Assembly (NCBI GenBank): GCA_008012315.1
Contig: SSEL01000010.1
Coordinates: forward strand, 1-49,073
DNA from: Rhodospirillaceae bacterium
Lineage (GTDB): Bacteria > Pseudomonadota > Alphaproteobacteria > Dongiales > Dongiaceae
Reading direction: 5' to 3'
Length of the DNA: 49,073 nucleotides
Below the pieces are notes generated by a model. It was not told where the DNA came from and ran no database searches. It saw only the letters and a program-made list of their open reading frames with translations. Shown here piece by piece: positions 37,479 through 46,038 of the stretch. Every line of letters starts with the position of its first letter. The stretch's first letter is position 1. A program made the position numbers and the translations under genes.

Positions 37479-37945
37479 AGGCTGCGTTCCTGCAGCCGCC
37501 AACGGTCGTTTTCGAAGGACAGGATTTTGATTCGCTCGATCCGGATCTCGATGGCCGCGAACAGCGTTTCGCGGCCATTGGCGGGGCTGGTGCTGTCAGC
37601 AACGTAATCGCGCCGTGCCGCCTGGCTGATTTGCATCCAATAGCCATCGAGCAGCGTGGTATCAGTGACGGGGCAAGCGTGGCCTGCGAGGCGGATCTGG
37701 CAATCCGGCTCGCGCGCATAGACCACCAGTTCGACCTGCGGGTTGGCAAGGATCTCGCGATGTTTCGCGTCATCCGACCGGCAGAAGAATGTGAGCGTCA
37801 GCCCGGCTGCTGAAAAGTCGCGGATGATGACGTTGCGGACCTGCGGGCGATCATCGGCGACAGTCGCCAATGCCGCCAGGCAGAGAGGGCCGCGGCGCAG
37901 CCTGATCGCTTCTTCCAATCGAGCCAAAGTGGCGTCGATCGTCAC
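37475..37945 (-). CDS. Pyridoxamine 5'-phosphate oxidase family protein
   Basis: A 156-residue split-barrel flavoprotein-like protein. Blocks such as [37 protein letters not shown] correspond to the FMN-binding part of the PNPOx fold, but it is shorter than PdxH and lacks its substrate-binding C-terminus, so vitamin B6 synthesis should not be assumed. It overlaps pth by four bases (coupled translation), and its stop overlaps that of mntH. Confidence 0.85.
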
Positions 37946-38580
37946 GACTCTTCCGCTTTCGGTTTGTCTTTATCGGCGGGTTTTGCTGGTTTCGGCGGTG
38001 GCGGGTTGAGGATCAGGCTGGTCTTGGTCATGAAGGCGTTGTCGCCCCAATTGCCGCCTTTGCCGATCAGGATCGGCAGGGCATCGACCACCGCATCGAC
38101 GACGGCGACAACCTGCGGCCGCTCGGCCTTGGTGAAATCCTGCAGCACGTAATGCTTGACCAGATCCTTGACGCCGGGATGCCCCACGCCAAGGCGCAGT
38201 CGCCAGTAATCGTTGCCGAGATGGGCATCGATGGAGCGTAAGCCGTTATGACCGCCGGCACCGCCGCCACGTTTGACCCGCAAACGGCCGAGCGGCAGAT
38301 CGAGTTCGTCGTGAATGACCACGACATCGTTGGGCTGCAGTTTGAAGAATTGCGCTGCCGCCTGAACGGCGCGACCTGATTCGTTCATATAGGTCAGCGG
38401 GCAGAGGACGATGATCTTCTCGTCCTGCATGCTGCCTTCCCAGGTCACGCCGTGAAAGCGTTCCCGCCGGCCGGAAAAGGAATGACGGCGGACGATCTCG
38501 CCCGCCGCCATGAAGCCGATATTGTGCCGGTTGCCTGCGTAAGACGGGCCAGGATTGCCCAGGCCAACGATCAGACGCAT
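37942..38580 (-). CDS. pth: Peptidyl-tRNA hydrolase
   Basis: A 212-residue enzyme that releases peptides from dropped-off peptidyl-tRNA. The catalytic His is in GNRHNIGF, and Asn and Asp are in TYMNESG and [12 protein letters not shown]. The C-terminal 25 residues are a Pro/Lys/Ala-rich tail ([16 protein letters not shown]) extending past the family core. Follows rplY by 17 bases. Confidence 0.97.
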   Translation of the reverse strand: MRLIVGLGNPGPSYAGNRHNIGFMAAGEIVRRHSFSGRRERFHGVTWEGSMQDEKIIVLCPLTYMNESGRAVQAAAQFFKLQPNDVVVIHDELDLPLGRLRVKRGGGAGGHNGLRSIDAHLGNDYWRLRLGVGHPGVKDLVKHYVLQDFTKAERPQVVAVVDAVVDALPILIGKGGNWGDNAFMTKTSLILNPPPPKPAKPADKDKPKAEES

Positions 38581-38597
38581 GACCGGCTACTTCGTCC

Positions 38598-39272
38598 TTA
38601 CTTCTTCGCCGGCGCCTTGGCCGCCGGAGCGGCGGTCTTGGCCGCCGCAGCCGGCGCCGCGGCAGCAGCGGCTGCAGCCGGGGCCGCTTCCGCTTCGGCC
38701 TTCAGGCCGCTCGGCGCACCGATGGTGACGACGGTGAAGTCACGCTCGCGAATCGCCGGGGTGGCACCCTGGGGCAATTCGATCGAGCTGATATGCACGC
38801 TGGCGCCGATATCCAGACCGGTGAGATCGACGACGATCTCCTGCGGGATGAATTCCGGCGAGCAGATGAAGGGGATTTCGTGACGGACCAGATTGAGCAC
38901 GCCACCACGCTTGATGCCCGGCGCCGCGGCTTCGTTCTTCACGATGACCGGGACGTTGACGTGAATCCTGGTGTCCTTGCCGATGCGCTGGAAATCCAGA
39001 TGCTCGACCACATCGGTGACCGGATGGAACTGCACATCGCGGGGCAGGACGCGGTGCTTCTTGCCCTTAATGTCGATGTCGAGCAGGGTGGCCAAGAAAG
39101 CCTTCTTATGCACCAGCCGATCGAGTTCCTTCGGTTCCAATGAGATCAACATCGGTTCCTGCTTATCGCCATAGATTACGGCGGGAACGCGGCCTGCACG
39201 ACGAGTTGCGCGAGCGGCCCCCTTCCCGGCGCGGTCGCGAGCCTCCGCGCTGACGGATTGAACTGCGGACAT
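38598..39272 (-). CDS. rplY: Ribosomal protein L25 (Ctc form)
   Basis: A 224-residue L25/Ctc protein that binds 5S rRNA. The start EARDRAGKGAARATRRAGRVPAVIYG is the standard L25 motif and the second TL5 domain follows. The tail is alanine-rich with lysines (AAAAAAPAAAAKTAAP-like). AGGAG precedes the ATG. Part of the conserved prs-rplY-pth order. Confidence 0.96.
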   Translation of the reverse strand: MSAVQSVSAEARDRAGKGAARATRRAGRVPAVIYGDKQEPMLISLEPKELDRLVHKKAFLATLLDIDIKGKKHRVLPRDVQFHPVTDVVEHLDFQRIGKDTRIHVNVPVIVKNEAAAPGIKRGGVLNLVRHEIPFICSPEFIPQEIVVDLTGLDIGASVHISSIELPQGATPAIRERDFTVVTIGAPSGLKAEAEAAPAAAAAAAAPAAAAKTAAPAAKAPAKK

Positions 39273-39402
39273 GTGTATCTCCTCTTATCTCGCAGTCGCC
39301 GAAAATCCGGGATCGAATCTTCGGACCGATCGGCCTCCAGGGGTGCCTGATCGGATTTCCGGCCGGTCGCGGTCTTTGCCGCAGCCGGCCGTCTTCACGG
39401 CC

Positions 39403-40347
39403 TCAGTCGAACAGACTGGAGACCGAACGCTCTTCGCTGATCCGGGCCATGGCCTCGGCCAGCAGCGGCGCAATCGAGAGCTGGCGCACGGTCTGGGACA
39501 CGCGCACGGCTTCGGTGGCCTGAATACTATCGGTGATCACCAGCGATTCCAGCGGCGAGGCGGAAACGCGGGCGACCGCACCGCCCGACAAGACGCCATG
39601 GGTCACATAGGCGCAAGCCGAGGTCGCGCCGGCTTCCCGCAAGGCGACGGCGGCATTGCAGAGCGTACCGGCGGAATCGACGATATCGTCCACCAGGATG
39701 CAGCGCTTGCCGCCGACATCGCCGATAATGTTCATGACTTCGCTGACGCCGGCCCGTTCGCGACGCTTATCGATGATCGCCAGTTCGGCATCCAGGCGCT
39801 TGGCAATGGCGCGGGCACGCACCACGCCGCCGACATCCGGCGATACGATGACCAGGTCGCTATTGCCGCCCTGGGCGACGAAGCGCTCATTGATATCCTT
39901 GGTCAGGACGCCGGCCGCGAACAGGTTGTCGGTCGGAATATCGAAGAAGCCCTGGATCTGGCCGGCATGCAGGTCGACGGTGAGGACGCGGTCGGCGCCG
40001 GCCGTGGTGATCAGATTGGCAACCAACTTGGCGGAGATCGGCGTCCGGGAGCCCGATTTCCGGTCCTGCCGGGCATAGCCGTAATAGGGGATGACGGCGG
40101 TGATGCGCCGGGCTGACGCCCGGCGCAAGGCATCCAGCGTCACCAGCAATTCCATCAGATTGTCATTGGCCGGGAATGAGGTCGATTGGACGATGAAGAT
40201 ATCCTCGCCGCGCACGTTTTCCTGGATTTCGACAAACACTTCCATGTCCGAGAACCGCCGGACGCTGGCATTGACCAGCGGCAGGTTCAGATAGGCAGAA
40301 ATCGCCTCGGCCAGCGGCCGATTGCTGTTCCCAGTCAGGATCTTCAT
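39403..40347 (-). CDS. prs: Ribose-phosphate pyrophosphokinase
   Basis: A 314-residue enzyme making PRPP from ribose 5-phosphate and ATP for nucleotide, His and Trp synthesis. The PRPP-binding loop in [18 protein letters not shown] and the flexible loop [20 protein letters not shown] are intact. I start at ATG 40347 ([15 protein letters not shown]), matching family length; the frame open to 40419 is not conserved. Separated from rplY by 130 bases. Confidence 0.96.
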   Translation of the reverse strand: MKILTGNSNRPLAEAISAYLNLPLVNASVRRFSDMEVFVEIQENVRGEDIFIVQSTSFPANDNLMELLVTLDALRRASARRITAVIPYYGYARQDRKSGSRTPISAKLVANLITTAGADRVLTVDLHAGQIQGFFDIPTDNLFAAGVLTKDINERFVAQGGNSDLVIVSPDVGGVVRARAIAKRLDAELAIIDKRRERAGVSEVMNIIGDVGGKRCILVDDIVDSAGTLCNAAVALREAGATSACAYVTHGVLSGGAVARVSASPLESLVITDSIQATEAVRVSQTVRQLSIAPLLAEAMARISEERSVSSLFD

Positions 40348-40641
40348 CAGATTCCGTTCCTCGACGCCGCATCCCGAAGCCCGGAACCGGCCGCACGCAA
40401 GACATCGTTCATACAACAATCGGGCGACTGGCTCTTGGCCGGTCAGCCCGTGCGTTCAACGCCAACAACCCCATACACCCAAGGCCGGGCCGCCCATAGC
40501 GGGCAGGGGTGAAAAGCGCGCGGAATGTATCAAGGCGGGTCCGGGCTGTAAATGGTCCCAAGTCGAATCCGTCATATTTGTTTAAGGTGCTGACAAATAT
40601 GACGTTTTACATGGGCTTTCACGGTCCGGCGGGCGGCCGGC
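40348..40641. other. Intergenic region with an 11-bp inverted repeat
   Basis: The region lies upstream of prs. GTCATATTTGT at 40571-40581 is matched perfectly by ACAAATATGAC at 40593-40603 with an 11-base spacer. This may be an operator for prs or a hairpin after the M24-fold gene; there is no T-run, so operator is favoured. I see no other structure in the stretch. Confidence 0.5.
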
Positions 40642-40710
40642 TCAGGTTGCCAGGAACAACACGGCCAAGCCGATCGCAAAACCGATTCCCATCAGCCAAA
40701 AATACGGCAT
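40642..40710 (-). CDS. Possible 22-residue hydrophobic peptide
   Basis: An ATG-initiated frame encodes a 22-residue peptide beginning MPYFWLMGIG and ending LAVLFLAT, which could be a single membrane helix. It begins 19 bases after the M24-fold stop on the same strand. There is no ribosome-binding site, so this is a weak candidate resting on composition alone. Confidence 0.22.
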   Translation of the reverse strand: MPYFWLMGIGFAIGLAVLFLAT

Positions 40711-40729
40711 GGTCGCGGCAAGCCAGCTG

Positions 40730-41881
40730 TCAGCGGATAACCAGATCCGTCGACCGCCGGGACAGCGTCTCGCAGGCGCCCTCGGTCACCAGACAGGTCT
40801 GCCCGCTGGTCATGGCCAGGCGATTCTCGCTGTCGAAGATGATCAGATGGATGAAATAGACCATCCCCGGCTGCAGGATCTCCGGATTGCCGTGATAGAA
40901 CATCGGCCAATCCATCCAGTTCGGCGCATAGGTCGCACCCAGGCTGTAGCCGGTGGCGTTCATGCGATGGGCCTGATAGCCGGCCTTGTCCAACACCTTG
41001 GCATGGGCGTCGAAAACGGTGCCGAGCGTATTGCCGGCGCGCAAGGCGGCCTTGCAGGCTTCGAGCGCATCGACCGCGACCTTATGCATCTCGACCTGGC
41101 GAGCCGGCGGCTGGCCGATCGGGATCGTGCGCATCAGGCAGGAATGATAGTGGCGGTAGACACCGGCGAATTCCAGCGTCAACTGGTCCTGGGCGGACAG
41201 CTTCCGGCGGCCGGTCTTGTAGCGGCAGAGCAGGGCATCGTCGCCGGATCCGATGATGAATTCATTGGCAGGATCGTCCCCGCCGCCGCGAATGACGACG
41301 GATTGCATGGCGGCCAAAATTTCCCCTTCATCGACGCCGGGGGCCGCCAGACGATGAGCCTCGTCCAACGACAAGTCGGCCAGTTCCGCCGCCTTGCGGA
41401 CATAAACCAGCTCGGCCGGGCTCTTGATGAGGCGCAGCCGGCTGACGAGATCGGAGGCATCGACCAGATCGGCGAAACCGTCGAAGGCCGCCTGCAGCCG
41501 CATGCCGCTGCGCGCGGTCAGGCCGTAGGATTCCCATTCGACACCAAGGGTCTTGCCGCTGAGATTCAAGCGGCGGAGATATTCGCGCAATTCGGAGGCC
41601 GGGTCGGCATTCGGTGCATCGATCCAGATACGGATATCATCGATGTCGGAGGTATGCTGCGCCTGCCGCAAATCCGGCGCCCGGGTCAGCAGCATCAGGC
41701 GGCCGTCGGCGCCGAGGTAGAGGCACTGGAAGTAGACATAACCGAAGGTATCGTAGCCGGTCAGGTAATACATGCTTTCCTGACGGAAAATCAGCAATCC
41801 ATCGAGGCCGCGCTTTGCCATCGCTTCGATGGTGCGGCGGCGGCGTTCTGCCAGTTCCGTTTCGGCGAAATGCAAGGCCAT
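40730..41881 (-). CDS. M24-fold (Xaa-Pro aminopeptidase-like) hydrolase of the ectoine-hydrolase-like group
   Basis: A 383-residue pita-bread-fold protein with a creatinase-type N-terminal domain. By reading against the PepP pattern, the usual five metal ligands (D, D, H, E, E) are replaced: E in LTLEFAG, C in HSCLMRT, Y in GYSLG, H in FIHLI and a non-acidic residue in TSGQTCLV. The GYSLGATYAPNW region and GMVYFIHL resemble DoeA/EutD-like members, which hydrolyse ring or amide bonds without a dinuclear metal site. Peptidase activity is unlikely. ATG 41881 follows GGAG; a TTG two codons upstream is less likely. Confidence 0.82.
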   Translation of the reverse strand: MALHFAETELAERRRRTIEAMAKRGLDGLLIFRQESMYYLTGYDTFGYVYFQCLYLGADGRLMLLTRAPDLRQAQHTSDIDDIRIWIDAPNADPASELREYLRRLNLSGKTLGVEWESYGLTARSGMRLQAAFDGFADLVDASDLVSRLRLIKSPAELVYVRKAAELADLSLDEAHRLAAPGVDEGEILAAMQSVVIRGGGDDPANEFIIGSGDDALLCRYKTGRRKLSAQDQLTLEFAGVYRHYHSCLMRTIPIGQPPARQVEMHKVAVDALEACKAALRAGNTLGTVFDAHAKVLDKAGYQAHRMNATGYSLGATYAPNWMDWPMFYHGNPEILQPGMVYFIHLIIFDSENRLAMTSGQTCLVTEGACETLSRRSTDLVIR

Positions 41882-41930
41882 TCTCAACTCCGTCCGGCGT
41901 TGCCGGTTTCAAAAAAATAGGAAAAAGCGA

Positions 41931-42293
41931 TCAAAAAAGGCGGCCGCCATTGGGAACCGCGTGATCCGGCCCGATCATCACGACCTCGCCCTCGCCGTCG
42001 GGAAAACCGAGAACGAGGACTTCGGACATGAACCTGCCGATTTGCTTCTTCGGAAAATTGACCACCGCGGCAACCTGCCGGCCGATCAGTTTCTCCGGTG
42101 CGTAGTGATGGGTGATCTGGGCGGAACTGCGCCGCTGCCCGATGACCGGGCCGAAATCGATCGTGAGCTTGGTGGCGGGCCGACGGGCTTCGGGGAAGGG
42201 TTCCGTCGCGACGATGGTACCGACGCGGATATCGATTCGCCGAAAATCCTCATAGCTGATTTCCGGGGCGATCGCTTCTGACGTATCCTGCAC
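41931..42293 (-). CDS. CsaA-like tRNA-binding domain protein
   Basis: A 120-residue OB-fold protein of the EMAP/tRNA-binding family, like the CsaA chaperone. Blocks DIRVGTIVATEPFPEARRPA and VNFPKKQIGRFMSEVLVLG are typical. It starts with GTG at 42293, preceded by AAGG at a proper distance. It lies just upstream of the M24-fold gene on the same strand with a 49-base gap. Confidence 0.9.
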   Translation of the reverse strand: MQDTSEAIAPEISYEDFRRIDIRVGTIVATEPFPEARRPATKLTIDFGPVIGQRRSSAQITHHYAPEKLIGRQVAAVVNFPKKQIGRFMSEVLVLGFPDGEGEVVMIGPDHAVPNGGRLF

Positions 42294-42448
42294 GAGCTTT
42301 ACCTTGACTCACCTGAGCGCTGTGGGCCACGCTAGCAGCCGCCAACGTCAGTGGCAATGCCAAGAGGCTCCCGTCAATCGGCGGCTCGGCTCAATTGATG
42401 GCGGCATGGATGGCGCCGATATCCCGAAAGGATATCGTTGAAGCCGCC

Positions 42449-42485
42449 AAAAAAGAAGCCCGCCGGGACTTGCGTCCGGGCGGGC
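42449..42485 (-). terminator. Intrinsic terminator (second after phasin)
   Basis: On the minus strand GCCCGCCCGGAC (42485-42474) pairs with GTCCCGGCGGGC (42469-42458) with one mismatch around a four-base loop, followed by TTCTTTTTT. It ends phasin transcripts that pass the first hairpin. Confidence 0.85.
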
Positions 42486-42540
42486 GATGCTGCCGGTCCT
42501 CGTGCGGGGAGGCTCTAGGACACTGGCAGGAACTCCCTTG

Positions 42541-42566
42541 AAAGGCCCCGCCTCGGCGGGGCCTTT
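42541..42566 (-). terminator. GC-rich terminator hairpin directly after phasin
   Basis: AAAGGCCCCGCC and GGCGGGGCCTTT form a perfect stem 20 bases beyond the phasin stop. The A/T pairs at its base could serve both strands. With the hairpin at 42449-42485 it forms a tandem terminator, as expected for an abundant mRNA. Confidence 0.8.
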
Positions 42567-42585
42567 AATCTTGTCTCTTCGGCGC

Positions 42586-43071
42586 TTACTTCTTCGCCTT
42601 GGTGAAGGCATCCTTCAGCTCGTCGAAGCTGGCGGTAACGCGCTTGTTGATCAAGCTCGCCGCTTCGCTGTTGGCGCGCTGCAGCGTCTCGTTCAGCTCG
42701 CGCAGATTGGTAATCGCCGTCTCGAAACCGGACTTGGCGAGTTCCGTCTGCTTCAGAAGCTTCTCTTCCGGCGTGGCGGCGCTGCTCAGCTCCTTGGTCG
42801 CCTTGGTGAGGTCTTCGACGACCATCCGGGCGATCTCCGCCTGACGCTGCGCCACGGCCTTCACGCCCTCGAAAGCCACCTGGTTGGCGGCGGTCAGGGC
42901 TTCGACATTCTTGCGCTGAGCGGCGAAAATGCCGTCCATATCCAGGCTCGGAACCCGGCCATTAACGAAGAACTTCGAGCAATCATTGACCCACTTGTTG
43001 AAGTCGGCCTGAACCTGCGTGAAATCGGGCATTTTCACGAAGTCGTTTTCAATCGTATTGGCCTTGGCCAT
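42586..43071 (-). CDS. Phasin (polyhydroxyalkanoate granule protein)
   Basis: A 161-residue, all-helical amphipathic protein of the alphaproteobacterial phasin family that coats PHA granules and limits their size. Typical features are a long coiled region (NVEALTAANQVAFEGVKAVA, then RQAEIARMVVEDLTKATKEL) and the absence of hydrophobic helices or a signal peptide. GGAG lies 10 bases before the ATG. Its leader, promoter and three palindromes are described separately. Phasin genes are usually repressed by PhaR until polymer appears; the motif seen here supports that. No PHA synthase is in the window. Confidence 0.92.
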   Translation of the reverse strand: MAKANTIENDFVKMPDFTQVQADFNKWVNDCSKFFVNGRVPSLDMDGIFAAQRKNVEALTAANQVAFEGVKAVAQRQAEIARMVVEDLTKATKELSSAATPEEKLLKQTELAKSGFETAITNLRELNETLQRANSEAASLINKRVTASFDELKDAFTKAKK

Positions 43072-43078
43072 GTGTCAC

Positions 43079-43130
43079 ATCTCCAGATAAGAGGAAGCGC
43101 CAGCTCTTTTGCGGCGCACAATCTGGAGAT
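43079..43130 (-). promoter_or_regulatory. Possible ribosome-site-sequestering hairpin in the phasin leader
   Basis: ATCTCCAGAT (43079-43088) and ATCTGGAGAT (43121-43130) are perfect ten-base complements with a 32-base loop. In the mRNA the GGAG ribosome site would be buried in the stem. The predicted start of transcription near 43125 would remove part of the upstream arm, so full pairing requires an upstream start. Confidence 0.4.
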
Positions 43131-43181
43131 AAATATGTTGCAACGCAGCAGAAAGGTCAAGATGTTTTTGTTGCGCCGCAA
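43109..43181 (-). promoter_or_regulatory. Phasin promoter with three PhaR-like palindromes
   Basis: The promoter on the minus strand is TTGACC (43160-43155), a 17-base spacer and CATATT (43137-43132). Palindromes TTGC-N3-GCA lie at 43109-43119 (GGC core), 43138-43148 (AAC core) and 43171-43181 (GCC core). The middle one abuts the -10 and lies wholly in the spacer, the upstream one precedes the -35 and the last one is downstream of the start. This is the arrangement of a repressor. The same motif is at 8116-8126 and 8169-8179. Confidence 0.65.
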
Positions 43182-43206
43182 TAAAAATTTATATGAATAG
43201 TTTCAA

Positions 43207-43935
43207 TTATTTATCTCGAGACCGGTGCTTCATCAGGCCAAGAAGACGCTCGGCTTGGTCGAGCCGCTTATCCAGCAGGGCCATGGTTTTGGCGGCATCT
43301 TCGCTTTCGTCTTTCAGCCAGGTCCGCAGGACATGCATATAAAGCCCGGTCAGCGCCTGGGTTCGCACGAAGCCGCGCAATCCGCTGGTCGAGACGCCCG
43401 CCATTTCCAGCATCAGGCTCATGGAACGGCCGAGCCGGTCGGCGATGCACAGCGCTTCGCCGGGGCTGCGGGTCAGGTCGCGCAACAGGCCGTCGATCGC
43501 GGGTTTGTTGCCTTGCTGCAAATCGAGACGCCGCATGATGAGGTCGAAAAGCTTGTCCCGGGTATTGCCGTCCAGCGGATCCGCTTCCAGCGTGACCAGC
43601 AATTGCTGGTCGATTTCGCTGACAAACCCGCCGAGCACGCCGATCTTCGATCGATAGACCCGATAGGCCGTGGCCAGTGACAACCCCGCCGAGTCGACGA
43701 TGTCGGCATAGCTGAGATCGCGCCAGCCGATCGTGGCGAGCTGGCTCATCAGCGCGTCATGCAGGCGGCTGCGAATGTCGCTCGTTTGCTGGCCACCCGT
43801 CGCCTCGGCGGCATGCGCGGTCTTGCGCCGGGCCGATCTCGCGCCCGATGCCCTGCCTGATCCGGCGGAGCCGGTACGGGTCTTGCTCCGGGTCTTTGTC
43901 TTGCTACCTGTGCGGGTCTTGGGTCGCTGGGCCAT
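43207..43935 (-). CDS. TetR-like transcriptional regulator
   Basis: A 242-residue protein. Residues 1-45 form a Lys/Arg/Thr/Ser-rich tail with repeated TRTGS/KTRS units. Next is a TetR-type DNA-binding domain with helix-turn-helix in YADIVDSAGLSLATAYRVYRSK, then a helical C-terminal domain. It is the gene upstream of phasin on the same strand, 135 bases away, and may regulate it. GAGGAGG precedes the ATG. The ligand is unknown. Repeat copy D occupies its upstream region. Confidence 0.87.
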   Translation of the reverse strand: MAQRPKTRTGSKTKTRSKTRTGSAGSGRASGARSARRKTAHAAEATGGQQTSDIRSRLHDALMSQLATIGWRDLSYADIVDSAGLSLATAYRVYRSKIGVLGGFVSEIDQQLLVTLEADPLDGNTRDKLFDLIMRRLDLQQGNKPAIDGLLRDLTRSPGEALCIADRLGRSMSLMLEMAGVSTSGLRGFVRTQALTGLYMHVLRTWLKDESEDAAKTMALLDKRLDQAERLLGLMKHRSRDK

Positions 43936-43966
43936 GGCCGCCTCCTCAGGTGGTCAAAGATTGATA

Positions 43967-44105
43967 TAGAATGCGACGATTTCCTGTTGAAGTAAGTAAG
44001 CTTCAGCAGGAAAGCTGAATTGTCCTCTATCTTATCGAATAGAGGCGGATTCAGATCACACGTGCAATCGATCCAGCGATTCCACTTGTGATCATCCGGC
44101 TTCTA
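43967..44105 (-). repeat. Dispersed structured repeat, copy D (minus orientation)
   Basis: Read on the minus strand it runs TAGAAGCCGGATGATCAC to GTCGCATTCTA. Hairpin 1 pairs GATCACA with TGTGATC and AATCG with CGATT, with two mismatches. The conserved linker AATCCGCCTCTATT and GATAAGATAGAG follow. Hairpin 2 has a different stem, TTTCCTG...GAAG with CTTC...CAGGAAA. It lies in the promoter region of the TetR-like gene. Confidence 0.8.
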
Positions 44106-44173
44106 AATCCCGCGTGATCCCTCGGCAAGCATGCATCGTCATCGCCGCGCGATTGATCACGCGTAAATGAAAA

Positions 44174-44674
44174 TCAGGGTTTGATATCGGCTACCTGTCC
44201 GCCGGTGATTCGCTCCAGCTCCGCAGGGCTGAGGCGGAAGACGGCATGCGGCGAGCCGGCCGCCGCCCAGATAACGTCATATTGCTGCAAGTCCCGGTCG
44301 ATGAAAACCTTGACCGGACCGGTATGTCCCACGGGCGCCACGCCGCCAATCGCGAAGCCGGTCTGGTTGCGGACGAAATCGGCATCCGCCTTGGCGATTC
44401 GCTCGCCGAGCGCCGCCTCAACCTTCCTTTCGTCGACCCGGTTGCTGCCGCTGGCGATCACCAGGACCGGCAGATTAGTGTTGCGGGCGCGAAAGATCAG
44501 CGATTTGGCGATCTGCGCCACCTCGCAGCCAATTGCCGCGGCGGCATCTGCGGAGGTGCGAGTCGAGGCGCCGAACCGCTTGATCGGGCTATCCAGGCCA
44601 AAAGCCAGCAAAGCCTTTTCCACCCGGGCAATGCTGCCGCCGTTATTGCTGTCCGTCGCGCTGACCTCGGCCAT
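44174..44674 (-). CDS. YbaK/EbsC-type aminoacyl-tRNA deacylase-like protein
   Basis: A 166-residue YbaK/ProX-domain protein that clears mischarged aminoacyl-tRNA (for YbaK, Cys-tRNA-Pro). The family core AAAIGCEVAQIAKSLIFRAR, then GFAIGGVAPVGH with the catalytic Lys nearby, is present. The gene follows proC by five bases, so it is the last gene of the YbjN-proC-YbaK operon. A proline theme (ProC makes proline; YbaK edits tRNA-Pro) is plausible. Confidence 0.92.
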   Translation of the reverse strand: MAEVSATDSNNGGSIARVEKALLAFGLDSPIKRFGASTRTSADAAAAIGCEVAQIAKSLIFRARNTNLPVLVIASGSNRVDERKVEAALGERIAKADADFVRNQTGFAIGGVAPVGHTGPVKVFIDRDLQQYDVIWAAAGSPHAVFRLSPAELERITGGQVADIKP

Positions 44675-44679
44675 CCCGC

Positions 44680-45528
44680 TTATCCGGCGGCCAGTTCCCG
44701 CGACCGGGCCGTGGCGGCGGCGATGGCGCGTGTCATCAAAGGTTGCAAGCCGTCGGAAGCCATGAGCACCGCGATGGCCTGTTCGGTGGTGCCCTTCGGG
44801 CTCATCACGGCCTTGCGCAAGGCTTCGGCCGATTCGCTGGATTGGTAGGCAAGCTCACCGCTGCCGCAGACGGTGGCGCGGGCAAGCCGCATGGCCAGAT
44901 CCGCCGGCAGCCCGGCGGCACGACCGGCCTCGGCCAGGCACTCGATCAGCAGGAAGACATAAGCCGGCCCGCCGCCGGAAACGGCGGTGACGGCATTGAT
45001 GAGATCCTCGTCATCGACCCAGGCGATCTCGCCTACCGCCGATAAAAGCTCGGCGCAGAGATCGAGATCGGCTGCGCTGACATCCGGCCGGCGCACGATC
45101 ACGGTCATGCCGCGGCCGATGGCGGCCGGGGTATTGGGCATCGATCGGATGATGGTCGCGTCACCGAGCTGGCGGCGCAGATAATCGAGCGTCTTGCCGG
45201 CGGCGATCGACAGGAACAGCACACCGGGCCGCGCGAAGCGGCGGTAATGCGGCATCGCCTCATCCATGAATTGCGGCTTGATCGCCAGCAAGACGACGCC
45301 GGGTGCGAAATCGGCCGGCAGGTCGCCGGGTTTGGCGACGACCGTTACGCCGGCCGCAATCACGTCCTCGAGCTCCCGGGGCGAGGGATCGATCACGAAG
45401 ATCTGGCGGCCCGCGACACCACGCGCCAACCAACCTCGCAGCATGGCCCCACCCATCTTGCCGCAACCGACAAGCAGCATCGGTCCCGGCAAGCGCAACG
45501 CCTGCCGTTGCTCGGTTTTTTCGCTCAT
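44680..45528 (-). CDS. proC: Pyrroline-5-carboxylate reductase
   Basis: A 282-residue enzyme completing proline synthesis by reducing pyrroline-5-carboxylate with NAD(P)H. The nucleotide motif LLVGCGKMGGAMLRGW is near the start and the family signature AVSGGGPAYVFLLIECLAEAG is intact, as is the SPKGTTEQAI block. GAGG overlaps the stop codon of the upstream YbjN gene; middle gene of a three-gene operon. Confidence 0.96.
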   Translation of the reverse strand: MSEKTEQRQALRLPGPMLLVGCGKMGGAMLRGWLARGVAGRQIFVIDPSPRELEDVIAAGVTVVAKPGDLPADFAPGVVLLAIKPQFMDEAMPHYRRFARPGVLFLSIAAGKTLDYLRRQLGDATIIRSMPNTPAAIGRGMTVIVRRPDVSAADLDLCAELLSAVGEIAWVDDEDLINAVTAVSGGGPAYVFLLIECLAEAGRAAGLPADLAMRLARATVCGSGELAYQSSESAEALRKAVMSPKGTTEQAIAVLMASDGLQPLMTRAIAAATARSRELAAG

Positions 45529-45534
45529 CTTTCC

Positions 45535-46038
45535 TCAGGCTTCGCCGACAGTCTCCATCATGGCGGCTTCGACCGCCTCTTGAGGTCTCTTACCGCCCCA
45601 TACGACGAATTGGAAGGCGGGATAGAAGCGCTCGCATTCGTTCACGGCGGCTTCCACCAGGTCTTCCAATTGTTCCACTGCCACACCGGCGGTGCCGCGT
45701 AGCAGGATCGTATGGCGGAACATCGGGGCCATTTCTTCCGAACACAGGTCGAAATGGCCGAGCCACAGGCGTTCATTCACCAAAGTGAGCAATTCTGCGG
45801 CTTCACGGCGCTTGCTTGGCGAAATGCGCAGGTCGAAGAGGCAGGAGAAATACATCGCCCCCAGATCTTCCTGCCAGACGAAGAACATACGATAGTCGCA
45901 CCATTGACCCGAATATTCGACAATCATCTCCTCGTCGGTCGAACGGTCATAGCGCCATTCATTGGCGTTAACCAGTTCTTCCATCACATCGATTGGATTG
46001 ATGTCGGCCCGGGTCGACTCGGCTTGGAGTAATGCCAT
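45535..46038 (-). CDS. YbjN domain-containing protein
   Basis: A 167-residue cytosolic protein of the YbjN family, which has a type III secretion chaperone-like fold. Blocks such as EMIVEYSGQWCDYRMFFVW, MYFSCLFDLRI and LVNERLWLGHFDL are typical. The family is implicated in stress and folding but has no fixed activity. It precedes proC by six bases and likely leads the operon. Confidence 0.9.
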   Translation of the reverse strand: MALLQAESTRADINPIDVMEELVNANEWRYDRSTDEEMIVEYSGQWCDYRMFFVWQEDLGAMYFSCLFDLRISPSKRREAAELLTLVNERLWLGHFDLCSEEMAPMFRHTILLRGTAGVAVEQLEDLVEAAVNECERFYPAFQFVVWGGKRPQEAVEAAMMETVGEA

